Source: Actinobacteria bacterium UBA912 (lineage in GTDB: Bacteria > Actinomycetota > Coriobacteriia > Anaerosomatales > UBA912). From it: a stretch of 43,723 nucleotides of DNA. Shown in pieces: positions 1 to 7,562 of this stretch; within the stretch, counting starts at the first letter, position 1, and each line of letters starts with the position of its first letter. A program made the position numbers and the translations under genes. The notes beneath the pieces are model-generated. The model had not been told where the DNA came from and made no database searches. It worked only from the letters and a program-made list of their open reading frames with translations. The DNA is taken from positions 1 to 43,723 of the forward strand of contig DBEG01000100.1 of NCBI GenBank assembly GCA_002293965.1, given 5' to 3'.

Positions 1-160
1 CAGCGGAGAGCTCAGGTTCTCGAATTTCCTGCTATGGCAGATCGCCTACGCTGAGTTTTGGATCACAGACAGACTTTGGCCTGAGTTCGATCGTCATGAG
101 CTACTCAGGGCCATCATTGATTTTCAACGCCGAGACAGGCGCTATGGGGGAAGCCCGTGA
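1..160 (+). CDS. uppS: Undecaprenyl (polyprenyl) diphosphate synthase, C-terminal end only
   Basis: Only the last 52 codons lie in the window, in the frame starting at base 2 and ending at the TGA at 158-160. The residues include SNFLLWQ, an AYAE(F)W element, LWPEF and a terminal RRDRRYGG. These match the C-terminal signature of cis-prenyltransferases (RxSNFLxWQxxYxE and RxRRFGG). The family makes the C55 lipid carrier for cell-wall synthesis in the cytosol or at the membrane face. The next gene, cdsA, overlaps the stop codon, which is the common uppS-cdsA-dxr-rseP order. The catalytic N-terminus is outside the window. Confidence 0.9.
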   Translation, partial: SGELRFSNFLLWQIAYAEFWITDRLWPEFDRHELLRAIIDFQRRDRRYGGSP

Positions 161-1002
161 TGCTGCGTTCAGCGGGCCCGTCAGATCCCAGCGGACTCAA
201 ACTCATAGGCAGCTTTCTTATCCGTGCACTGACGGGCGGGTTGATCGCTGTCGTTATGCTTGGTGTGGTGATGTACGCGAACCCAGTGGGTCTTGGGTTG
301 TTGCTCGCCCTGATTGCGACGATGTCTGCTCGAGAGTTGTTCCGAATCACGTTCGGCAGACGGCCTCGTTTGCCACAGGCTCTTGCGATGATCGCCTGTG
401 CTGCCATGCCCGTCTCAGCCGCCTACTATGGCTACCTCGGTCTTAACTCGATCGTTGTTGCCCTACTGGTTGTCCTGTTGGCGATCTACTGTTTCATCAA
501 GGAGCTAAGACTCGACGATGTAGCCCGGACCTTCATCGGTGCCCTCTATGTTGGGTTCATGCTTTCACATCTCGTTCTGCTACACCGCTTCGAGTCAGGT
601 GAGGTCTTCGTACTAGCGGTCATCGTGAGTGTTTGGGCTAACGATGTTTTCGCATACTTGATCGGGTCTGCCTTCGGACGCCACAAGATGGCTCCGCGAA
701 TCTCGCCAAACAAGACCTGGGAAGGATTTGCTGGGGGCGCCCTTTTCACAGTCATGGTCTGGTCGAGCCTGACCCTGGTGCCGCAGAACACCATCGAATT
801 GTCGACGCTGATCCTTATCGGCGTCGTGGTTGCCGTCGCGGGCGCAATCGGTGACCTCCTGGAGTCAAGGATCAAGCGTGAGGGCGGGGTAAAGGATTCA
901 GGCACCTTCTTCCCCGGACACGGCGGGGTGTTGGACCGATTCGATAGTCTGATCGTCGTCTCAGTGGTTTCGTATTACATGTTCTTGATCCTGGGGGTCT
1001 GA
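160..1002 (+). CDS. cdsA: Phosphatidate cytidylyltransferase (CDP-diglyceride synthase)
   Basis: The enzyme makes CDP-diacylglycerol from CTP and phosphatidate in the membrane, feeding PgsA encoded later in the window. The protein (280 aa) is highly hydrophobic, with about seven or eight membrane segments. The diagnostic signature lies near residues 236-263: SRIKRE, then VKDSG, then PGHGGVLDR, matching S-x-x-K-R-x4-K-D-x-x-x(3)-PGHGG-x-x-DR. I prefer the ATG at 160, overlapping the uppS stop by one base (TGATG) with a G-rich stretch nine bases upstream. A GTG one codon earlier (157) is possible. Length is normal for the family. Confidence 0.95.
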   Translation: MLRSAGPSDPSGLKLIGSFLIRALTGGLIAVVMLGVVMYANPVGLGLLLALIATMSARELFRITFGRRPRLPQALAMIACAAMPVSAAYYGYLGLNSIVVALLVVLLAIYCFIKELRLDDVARTFIGALYVGFMLSHLVLLHRFESGEVFVLAVIVSVWANDVFAYLIGSAFGRHKMAPRISPNKTWEGFAGGALFTVMVWSSLTLVPQNTIELSTLILIGVVVAVAGAIGDLLESRIKREGGVKDSGTFFPGHGGVLDRFDSLIVVSVVSYYMFLILGV

Positions 1003-1007
1003 GTCTT

Positions 1008-2165
1008 ATGCCCTCGCGCCTCGTCATCCTTGGATCGACAGGGTCGATCGGAACCCAGGCTCTGGATGTTGCACGCAATCATCCCGACAAGCTCACCGTC
1101 GTTGCTCTTGCCGCACATAGCGACCTGCGGGGCCTAGCGGAACAAGCCCGGGAATTCCGTGTAGATCGATTGGCTCTGGGGTCCGAGGATCCGACTCATC
1201 TGCCTCAAGGACCGCAGTCAGACTTCGACTTTCAGTCCGTTCGCCGAGGTACCGAAGGAATACTCTCCCTGGTCACCGGCGACGATGTCGACATCGTCTT
1301 GAACGCCATCGTCGGATCCGCAGGACTCAGGGCCACCTTGGCTGCATTGCACTCCGGCAAGCGGCTCGCCCTTGCGAACAAGGAGTCGCTCGTTGTCGGC
1401 GGTGAACTCGTTACTAAACACGCGACCCCTGACTCGCTGATTCCAGTGGACTCTGAGCATTCGGCCATCTTCCAATGCCTCAGAGCAGAAGACAGCAAGC
1501 ACGTCGCTCGCTTATGGTTGACCGCCTCCGGCGGACCATTCTTCGGCGCTGATCGCAAGCAGCTTCGTTCTGTGACAGCGGAACAGGCGCTGGCACACCC
1601 TACTTGGAACATGGGACGCAAGATATCGGTCGATTCCGCAACTTTGATGAACAAGGGACTCGAGGTCATCGAGGCCCACCATCTGTTTGGCGTTCCATTC
1701 GACTCGATATCGGTAGTCGTCCATCCCCAGTCCTGTGTTCATTCGATGGTGGAGTTCACGGATGGATCGGTATTGGCACACTTGGGAGTAACCGACATGC
1801 GGATTCCTATCCAATATGCACTTTCCTATCCGCAACGCTGGCAAGCCCCCGTTGCCCCGGTCGATTTCACGAAGCTGGGCTCCTTGGAGTTCCTCGAACC
1901 AGACACCTCAACATTCGGCTGCCTTTCATTGGCCTACGAAGCCGGTCGTCTTGGGGGGAGTGCGCCGATCGTCTTGAATGCAGCCAATGAGGTAGCAGTC
2001 GCGGCTTTCCTCAGGGGTGAATGCGGCTTATTGGACATCGAGCGGATCGTGGGCGATTTGCTCGAAAAGCATGAGGTGGAGTCGATAGAATCGGTCGAAC
2101 ATATAGAAGAGGTCGATCTTTCCTCACGACTTGCCGCCAGCGAGCGGATTTTGGAACTGAGATGA
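1008..2165 (+). CDS. dxr: 1-deoxy-D-xylulose 5-phosphate reductoisomerase
   Basis: This is the first committed enzyme of the MEP isoprenoid pathway, converting DXP to MEP with NADPH. The 385-residue protein begins with the dinucleotide-binding loop GSTGSIG (residues 9-15). It carries the family blocks ANKESLV, PVDSEHSAIFQCL, LTASGGPF, SVDSATLMNKGLE, HPQSCVHSMVE and NAANEVAVAAF. Together these give the metal-binding Asp/Glu residues and the catalytic core. It starts five bases after cdsA. A second MEP gene, ispG, lies two genes downstream, so this block commits to the MEP route. Confidence 0.97.
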   Translation: MPSRLVILGSTGSIGTQALDVARNHPDKLTVVALAAHSDLRGLAEQAREFRVDRLALGSEDPTHLPQGPQSDFDFQSVRRGTEGILSLVTGDDVDIVLNAIVGSAGLRATLAALHSGKRLALANKESLVVGGELVTKHATPDSLIPVDSEHSAIFQCLRAEDSKHVARLWLTASGGPFFGADRKQLRSVTAEQALAHPTWNMGRKISVDSATLMNKGLEVIEAHHLFGVPFDSISVVVHPQSCVHSMVEFTDGSVLAHLGVTDMRIPIQYALSYPQRWQAPVAPVDFTKLGSLEFLEPDTSTFGCLSLAYEAGRLGGSAPIVLNAANEVAVAAFLRGECGLLDIERIVGDLLEKHEVESIESVEHIEEVDLSSRLAASERILELR

Positions 2166-2274
2166 CTGTTCGTGTCACCACGCCCGTTCTCGACGACGTG
2201 GTGGCTTGTCATTTGCATGGATCGTTGCTAAGCAACCAGGGATAGATCATTGTGACTTGGAGGACTGGTATCAC

Positions 2275-3546
2275 ATGGCTGGGTTCCTAGAGACATTGTC
2301 CGTAATCTTCTGGGGGATCGTCACGTTCTCCATTTTGGTCGTTCTTCATGAAGGCGGGCATTATGCTGTGGCTCGAGCCTTCAAGGTAAGGGTTCATGAG
2401 TTCATGGTGGGCCTTCCGGGTCCCGCGATACGCTTCTTCTCCAAGAGCGGCACAGCCTTTGGAATAACCGCGGTGCCCCTCGGCGGGTATGTTCGGATTG
2501 CTGGCATGGAGCCTGGGCCTGAAGATGAGTTGCTCGGACCAGCCCTCCACAGCGTCGCATCGGCGGGACCCCTCACGATGGAGGAGCTTGCCAACGAGCT
2601 CGGCGTCGATCTCGATCGAGCGGCTTCTTTGCTGGTGACCCTGGAGGATTGGGCTGCGATCCAGGCGAGTCAACAAGGCGATGAAGCCAAGTACACTTCC
2701 ACGCTTGAAGTCGAGAACAGGACAGCTCGCGAACTTCTCAGCGTGGCCAGGAGTTCAACATACCGAGGGCTCAGCACCTCCAAGCGTATCACCGTTCTCG
2801 CAGCTGGTGTCTTCGTCAACCTCTTCGCAGCTGTTGCGGTCTTCACCTTCGTGTTGTCGGTATGGGGGTACTACGAGCATTCTCTCGAGGTTGCAGAAAT
2901 CGTTCCGGATTCAGCGGCTGCAGCAACTGCGCTCATGCCGGGTGACGTGATACTCGAGCTCGACGGGGTTCCTGTAGAGGACTGGGTTCAACTCAGCACC
3001 ACCATCGGGGCCATGGAGCCCGATGACGACCTGCTATTGACCTACTCTCGTGATGGTGTGGTCAGCGAAGCCGAAGTCGTCCTCGGCGAGTCCGAAGGGG
3101 GGAGGGGTTTTCTCGGCATTGCGCCAACAGTCGTTCCCATGGACCTTTCGGTAGGTGAGGCACTAGTTGAGAGCGTCAGTTGGGTGGGTCTCGTTTTCGT
3201 TGCGATCGCGAACTTCTTCAACCCCGAGACGTTTGCTACCTCCGTGGAAGGGGCGAGAAGTATCGTTGGCATCAGCGTCGAGGTCGAGAGGGCCGTTCAG
3301 GCTGGCCCACTGAGCTATGCCTGGATCGTCGCACTGCTATCCCTGTCGCTCGGCGCGATGAACATCTTGCCGATCCCGCCTCTTGATGGTGGCAAGATCG
3401 TCATGGAGGTCGTCGAACGTCTCATCGGCAAGCCCCTTGGTCGTCGTCTCACAACCGGCGTGAGTTTGGCCGGCTTCGGGTTGCTTCTAAGCCTCATCGG
3501 ATACCTGATGTATGCTGACATCATGCGATATTTCGTGAATTCATGA
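2275..3546 (+). CDS. rseP: Site-2 type intramembrane zinc metalloprotease (M50/RseP) with an unusual inserted domain
   Basis: The protein (423 aa) is an integral membrane protease. The HEGGH zinc motif is at residues 25-29 in the first membrane helix. A PDZ-like region follows at about 205-285 (PGDVILELDG), and the second catalytic element MNILPIPPLDGG is near 362-373. Members cleave membrane-bound anti-sigma factors or signal peptides. Residues about 81-165 are an insertion that ordinary RseP lacks, and part of it reads like a winged helix (LTMEELANELGV, DLDRAASLLVTLED). I chose the ATG at 2275, with GGAGG upstream and the first membrane helix directly after it. The open frame reaches back to a TTG at 2206. 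Confidence 0.93.
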   Translation: MAGFLETLSVIFWGIVTFSILVVLHEGGHYAVARAFKVRVHEFMVGLPGPAIRFFSKSGTAFGITAVPLGGYVRIAGMEPGPEDELLGPALHSVASAGPLTMEELANELGVDLDRAASLLVTLEDWAAIQASQQGDEAKYTSTLEVENRTARELLSVARSSTYRGLSTSKRITVLAAGVFVNLFAAVAVFTFVLSVWGYYEHSLEVAEIVPDSAAAATALMPGDVILELDGVPVEDWVQLSTTIGAMEPDDDLLLTYSRDGVVSEAEVVLGESEGGRGFLGIAPTVVPMDLSVGEALVESVSWVGLVFVAIANFFNPETFATSVEGARSIVGISVEVERAVQAGPLSYAWIVALLSLSLGAMNILPIPPLDGGKIVMEVVERLIGKPLGRRLTTGVSLAGFGLLLSLIGYLMYADIMRYFVNS

Positions 3547-4637
3547 TGGACACCTCTCGGGCGGACGCGGGCATCCAACGCCGAGTCACACGCAGGCTCA
3601 TCGTTGGCGGCGTGGCTGTCGGCGGCGACGCGCCAGTGACGGTTCAGTCGATGACCAACACCGATACCGGCGATCATGAGGCAACCCTCTCGCAGATCCT
3701 CCGCCTTTCCGAGGTCGGCTGCGAGATCGTAAGGGTCGCGGTGCCGCACTCACGCGACCTCGGGGCTTTCAAGCGGGTGTGTGCGGACTCACCGATACCG
3801 GTAGTCGCGGACATCCACTTCGATCACGCCCTGGCAATCTCGGCTATACAGTCTGGAGCCTCTGCCGTTCGCATCAATCCCGGAAACATCGGATCGATGA
3901 AGGCTGTCGACGCCGTGATCGAGGAAGCCGGAGCAGCCGGCATTCCCATCCGAATAGGCGTGAACGCTGGATCGTTAGCAAAGCAGTATCACGACATGGA
4001 CTGGCCTCTGCCGGAGAAGCTCGTGGCCAGCGCCCTGGAATTCGTTGAGCACTTCGAGTCGCGTGGTTTCTACGACATCGCTCTTTCTGCGAAGGCGTCG
4101 TCGGTACCGGCCACGGTTGCCGCGTACCGCATGCTGTCTGCTAGAACCGATTGCCCGCTGCATATCGGCATAACTGAGGCAGGCACCATTCGCAGCGGCA
4201 CCGTCAAGTCCGCAATCGGGCTGGGAATCCTGCTCGCCGAAGGGATAGGCGACACACTGAGGGTCTCCTTGACCGCCGATCCGCTTGAGGAGGTCCTCGT
4301 CGGTTGGGATATCCTTGCGGCACTCAACATCCGCCGCCGAGGGGCCGAGGTGATCAGCTGTCCCACTTGCAGTCGGTGTCGGGTCGATCTTATCGGCATC
4401 GCCGAGGAAGTCGAGGCACGCTTGATTCAAGCCCCCAGCGACCTGACCATCGCAGTCATGGGATGTGTGGTCAACGGCCCTGGTGAGGCCAGAGAAGCCG
4501 ACATCGGCATTGCGGCCGGCGATGGAGTAGGGGTGATCTTCGTCAAGGGGGTCCCGGCGCGAAAGGTTTCGGAGGACCAGATCGTGGAGGCACTTTTCGA
4601 CGAGATCAAGAGGCTGGATTCGCCTCGATCCTCCTGA
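3543..4637 (+). CDS. ispG: (E)-4-hydroxy-3-methylbut-2-enyl-diphosphate synthase (MEP pathway)
   Basis: IspG reduces methylerythritol cyclodiphosphate to HMBPP using a [4Fe-4S] cluster. The 364-residue protein starts by the family block VGGVAVGGDAPVTVQSMTNT. Near the C-terminus it has SCPTCSRC, followed by MGCVVNGPGEA, which supply the cysteine and glutamate cluster ligands. Length fits the short bacterial form with no inserted domain. The start overlaps the rseP stop by four bases (ATGA), with an adjacent in-frame ATG at 3546. Translational coupling with rseP is likely. It shares the pathway with dxr upstream. Confidence 0.97.
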   Translation: MMDTSRADAGIQRRVTRRLIVGGVAVGGDAPVTVQSMTNTDTGDHEATLSQILRLSEVGCEIVRVAVPHSRDLGAFKRVCADSPIPVVADIHFDHALAISAIQSGASAVRINPGNIGSMKAVDAVIEEAGAAGIPIRIGVNAGSLAKQYHDMDWPLPEKLVASALEFVEHFESRGFYDIALSAKASSVPATVAAYRMLSARTDCPLHIGITEAGTIRSGTVKSAIGLGILLAEGIGDTLRVSLTADPLEEVLVGWDILAALNIRRRGAEVISCPTCSRCRVDLIGIAEEVEARLIQAPSDLTIAVMGCVVNGPGEAREADIGIAAGDGVGVIFVKGVPARKVSEDQIVEALFDEIKRLDSPRSS

Positions 4638-4708
4638 ACCAATCGCCTTGTCAGCCAAGATGCGATAAGCTGACGTCCTAGATATCTTCCATGCCAGAGG
4701 AGGCAATA

Positions 4709-5098
4709 ATGGGTGATAAGGTTAGAGTCGCGGTGATCGGGGGCGGCCGTATGGGAACGCCGCTTGTGATGGACTTCCTGACACGGCCATTCGTGGACTT
4801 GGTTGGTGTGGTCGACAAGAATCCGGAAAGCCGTGGAGCCCAGATAGCCAATCAGCACAACATCTTCTTCTGCACGGATGTGTCCGTACTCGCTGCAGAT
4901 GCCGAGAACATCGACATGGTTATCGACGTGTCTGGTGATCCGCAAGTCAAGAAGTCGCTGAAGGAAGCCTTTGTTGCATCCGGCAACCGCAACACGATCA
5001 TCGTGCATGACATAACTGCACGCTTGATCATGAGTCTCGCTGCGGATTCTTCGGAGTTGATCGAGACCGTCCATCCCGAGGATCGAGGCATCGGGTAG
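4709..5098 (+). CDS. Small stand-alone NAD(P)-binding Rossmann protein, function unknown
   Basis: The predicted 129-residue protein is a single Rossmann fold. After MGDK come RVAVIGGGRMGTP (the glycine-rich dinucleotide loop), LVGVVDKNPES (the acidic end of strand beta-2) and a VIDVSGDPQ element. This resembles the N-terminal half of Gfo/Idh/MocA, homoserine dehydrogenase or DapB-like enzymes, but the catalytic domain is absent. The stop codon is followed by a hairpin and then proS, so it looks like a complete short gene rather than a truncation within the window. The start at ATG 4709 follows a strong GAGGAGG; an ATG at 4691 lies ahead of that site. The role is unknown: a redox sensor or a subunit is possible. 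Confidence 0.75.
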   Translation: MGDKVRVAVIGGGRMGTPLVMDFLTRPFVDLVGVVDKNPESRGAQIANQHNIFFCTDVSVLAADAENIDMVIDVSGDPQVKKSLKEAFVASGNRNTIIVHDITARLIMSLAADSSELIETVHPEDRGIG

Positions 5099-5120
5099 GC
5101 TTGGTCGTGTGCAGTTGTAA

Positions 5121-5151
5121 GCGGGCCGTTGTCGGTTCAGGCACGGCTCGC
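5121..5151 (+). promoter_or_regulatory. Hairpin ahead of proS (weak terminator or leader element)
   Basis: The arm GCGGGCCGT (5121-5129) pairs with ACGGCTCGC (5143-5151) over nine base pairs, one of them G-T, with a 13-base loop. It is followed by TTCAGTTTA and then the proS ribosome site GGAGG. It could end transcription of the Rossmann gene or act as a leader element of proS. The U tract is poor, so I do not call it a firm terminator. I see no T-box features. Confidence 0.4.
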
Positions 5152-5174
5152 TTCAGTTTACGGAGGTAAATGAC

Positions 5175-6920
5175 GTGTCGCTCGAACCAACGGCTCTTCT
5201 GGCAAGCTCTGTATACAGCCCTACTCTCAAGGAGGTCCCGGCAGAGGCAGAAATCGCTTCACATCGCCTCATGCTCAGAGCTGGCCTGATCAGGAAGACG
5301 GCATCCGGAATCTATTCGTTCCTACCCATGGGGTATCGTTCGCTCAGGAAGATCGAGGCGATAGTTCGGCAGGAGATGCATGCGATAGGGTCCCAGGAGG
5401 TATTGCTTCCCATAGTCCAACCGGCTGAGCTGTGGCACGAGTCTGGACGCTGGTCGGTTTACGGCCCCGAGCTTGCCAGACTGGCGGATCGATCCGGTCG
5501 TGAGTATTGCCTTGGTCCCACGCACGAGGAGATCATCACCGCACTGGTTCGCAATGAGATTCGAAGCTATCGTCAGTTGCCGGTGTCCCTGTTCCAGATC
5601 AACATGAAGTTCAGGGATGAGATTCGGCCTAGGTTCGGTCTTCTGCGTGGCCGGGAGTTCATAATGAAGGACGCATACTCCTTCCACGCGACACAGGAAT
5701 CACTGCAAGAACACTACGAAGCGCAGAAGAGTGCGTATGGCAGGATTTGCAAGCGACTTTCTTTGACATTCAGGGCAGTTCAGGCGGAGTCGGGTCAGAT
5801 CGGCGGCAGCGTCACGACTGAGTTCATGGCCCTGGCTGACTCGGGCGAGGCGGAACTTGTGTACTGTTCATGCGGCTATGCTGCCAACGTGGACGCTGCC
5901 GAAGTCCTGCTCACTGCTGAGCCTGCTGGATCTGTGCTCCCCCTGGAGAAGGTTGCGACACCTGGTCTTCGCACCATTGCGGAGCTTGCAGAGGCATTCG
6001 ACCTCTCTCCAGGCCGCACAGTCAAGACCATGGCCGCTAAGACCACCGACTCCACCCTGGTCTACTTCCTGCTCCCCGGCGACCGCGAGCTCAACCATGT
6101 CAAGGCGCAATGGGCTGTTCCGGAGGTGACGCTTCTGGATGAAGAGGATTTCGAAACCTTCGGCATCCCAAAGGGTTCTTTGGGGCCCGTGAATGCCCCA
6201 GCGGGTACCGTTCTCGTTGCTGACCGTTCGCTTCTCAACCTGCCAGCTTGGGTTGTCGGCGCAAATGAGGATGGCTATCACTACTTCGGCGCTTCTCGCG
6301 ATCGAGACTTCAAAATCGACTCGTTCGCCGACCTTCTGATCGCAAAGGCTGGCGATCCTTGCCCATCCTGCAAGTCGGAGTCACTCGAGGTGGCTCGCGG
6401 CATCGAAGTCTCTCAAGTCTTTCAACTTGGGACAAAGTACTCGGAGGCGATGAGCGCCACCTTCATGTCCGAAGAGGGCAGGGAAGAGCCGCTGCTCATG
6501 GGCTGTTATGGCGTGGGAGTCACTCGCTGTCTTGCAGCTGTCATCGAACAACATCACGATGACCGGGGTATCTCCTGGCCTATGGCACTGGCCCCCGTGC
6601 ACGTGGCGGTATTGCCGCTCATCTCGGATGCTGATGTATTGGCGAAGGCGACAGACACTTGGAGGACGCTTGCCGAGGCCGACGTCGAGACGATCCTAGA
6701 TGATCGTGACGAGAGAGCCGGGGTCAAGTTCGCCGACGCGGATCTTGTCGGCTATCCGATCCAGATCGTTTTCGGCAAGAAGACCCTGACCGAAGGATTG
6801 GTCGAAGTCAGGGATCGCAAGTCGGGGACATCGCGAGACATACCTGCCGAGGAAGTCTGTCAGGTGGTCACGGGTATGGTCCTGTCGGCACTACATGGTC
6901 CGACAGGAGTAATCGGGTAA
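5175..6920 (+). CDS. proS: Prolyl-tRNA synthetase, bacterial type with editing domain
   Basis: This class II synthetase charges tRNA-Pro. Length (581 aa) and layout fit the bacterial form. The N-terminal catalytic part carries RKTASGIYSFLPMG, LGPTHEE, and the motif 2 region FRDEIRPRFGLLRGREF with MKDAYSFH. An inserted editing domain of about 150 residues occupies roughly residues 230-390. Motif 3 GCYGVGVTR follows, then an anticodon-binding domain (DDRDERAGVKFADADLVG). GTG is the start, eight bases after GGAGG. A hairpin precedes it, and a 156-base leader then separates it from rimP. Confidence 0.97.
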   Translation: MSLEPTALLASSVYSPTLKEVPAEAEIASHRLMLRAGLIRKTASGIYSFLPMGYRSLRKIEAIVRQEMHAIGSQEVLLPIVQPAELWHESGRWSVYGPELARLADRSGREYCLGPTHEEIITALVRNEIRSYRQLPVSLFQINMKFRDEIRPRFGLLRGREFIMKDAYSFHATQESLQEHYEAQKSAYGRICKRLSLTFRAVQAESGQIGGSVTTEFMALADSGEAELVYCSCGYAANVDAAEVLLTAEPAGSVLPLEKVATPGLRTIAELAEAFDLSPGRTVKTMAAKTTDSTLVYFLLPGDRELNHVKAQWAVPEVTLLDEEDFETFGIPKGSLGPVNAPAGTVLVADRSLLNLPAWVVGANEDGYHYFGASRDRDFKIDSFADLLIAKAGDPCPSCKSESLEVARGIEVSQVFQLGTKYSEAMSATFMSEEGREEPLLMGCYGVGVTRCLAAVIEQHHDDRGISWPMALAPVHVAVLPLISDADVLAKATDTWRTLAEADVETILDDRDERAGVKFADADLVGYPIQIVFGKKTLTEGLVEVRDRKSGTSRDIPAEEVCQVVTGMVLSALHGPTGVIG

Positions 6921-6984
6921 CTCTTAGCCCGATTCAGCCGCCAGTCGAATCCAAGCCGCATCGGTTTTCCCTTGGCTGACCTTG

Positions 6985-6993
6985 TGGTATCAT
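6985..6993 (+). promoter_or_regulatory. Candidate extended -10 element for the rimP operon
   Basis: TGGTATCAT fits TGn-TATAAT with one mismatch in the hexamer. It sits about 31 bases before the rimP leader hairpin and 84 bases before the rimP start. No good -35 is visible at 17 bases (TTTTCC). The ten-base word TTGTGGTATC around it recurs upstream of rpsO. This is a suggestion from sequence only. Confidence 0.3.
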
Positions 6994-7023
6994 CGGCCTG
7001 TCAGAAAATATCGTCGGGTGATG

Positions 7024-7051
7024 AGAAGTGGGCGAACAGTCCGCTTCTTTT
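7024..7051 (+). terminator. rimP leader hairpin with U-rich tail (attenuator-like)
   Basis: AGAAGTGGGC (7024-7033) pairs with GTCCGCTTCT (7039-7048) as a ten-base-pair stem with two G-T pairs and a five-base loop. It is followed by TTTGTTCTT. It sits in the 156-base gap between proS and rimP, 26 bases ahead of the start codon. Hairpins of this GGGC...GCCC-plus-U type are common just before rimP (ylxS) in many bacteria. NusA, encoded in the same operon, acts on such pauses, so autogenous attenuation is a reasonable inference. It could also simply be the proS terminator. Confidence 0.6.
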
Positions 7052-7076
7052 GTTCTTGAGGAAAGAGTGAATCGAG

Positions 7077-7562
7077 TTGTCCAAGCGATTGCAATCTATA
7101 GTTGAAGATTTGTTGGCCCCCGCCGCAAGCCGCGAGGGCTTCGAATTGGTCGCCGTTGAGGTCGTTGGTGCACACCGATCCCCGGTCATTCGCATCTTTC
7201 TCGATCATCCAGCCGGAATCGATGTCGATCGCCTGGCGATCGCTAACAAGTGGATCTCTGAGATCCTCGATGCAGAGGATCCAGTCAGGGGCTCCTACAC
7301 ACTTGAAGTCAGTTCTCCTGGCGTCGACAGGCCGCTATCCAAGATATCCGACTTCGCTCGATTCATAGGCGAGACAGCTTCGGTCAAGACAGATCCGATC
7401 GATGGCAGATCCTCTTTCACTGGAACGATCACCCAGGTGAGCGAAGATGCTGTCGAGCTGAGTTCAGAGGTCGGAGTATTCAGACTTCCCTTCAGCCAGA
7501 TCAAGAAAGCCCGACTGAAGGGCACGGTCGATTTCAGCCAGAAAGGAGAACACCTGAAATGA
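7077..7562 (+). CDS. rimP: Ribosome maturation factor RimP
   Basis: RimP assists 30S subunit assembly. The 161-residue protein has the N-terminal alpha/beta domain (GFELVAVEVVG, VIRIFLDHPAGIDVDR) and the conserved LEVSSPGVDRPL segment. A C-terminal SH3-like barrel follows (GTITQVSEDAVEL, FSQIKKARL). The start is a TTG at 7077; no in-frame ATG or GTG lies close by. It leads a closely packed operon, and nusA overlaps its stop by four bases. Confidence 0.93.
   Translation: MSKRLQSIVEDLLAPAASREGFELVAVEVVGAHRSPVIRIFLDHPAGIDVDRLAIANKWISEILDAEDPVRGSYTLEVSSPGVDRPLSKISDFARFIGETASVKTDPIDGRSSFTGTITQVSEDAVELSSEVGVFRLPFSQIKKARLKGTVDFSQKGEHLK

Noticed and set aside
4650..4674. GTCAGC/GCTGAC inverted repeat after ispG
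   Set aside because: Only six pairs with a 13-base loop and no U tract; too weak to call a terminator.
3975..4706. Long - strand open frame (243 codons) opposite ispG
   Set aside because: It shadows a clear ispG gene, has no recognisable motif and no plausible start signal.
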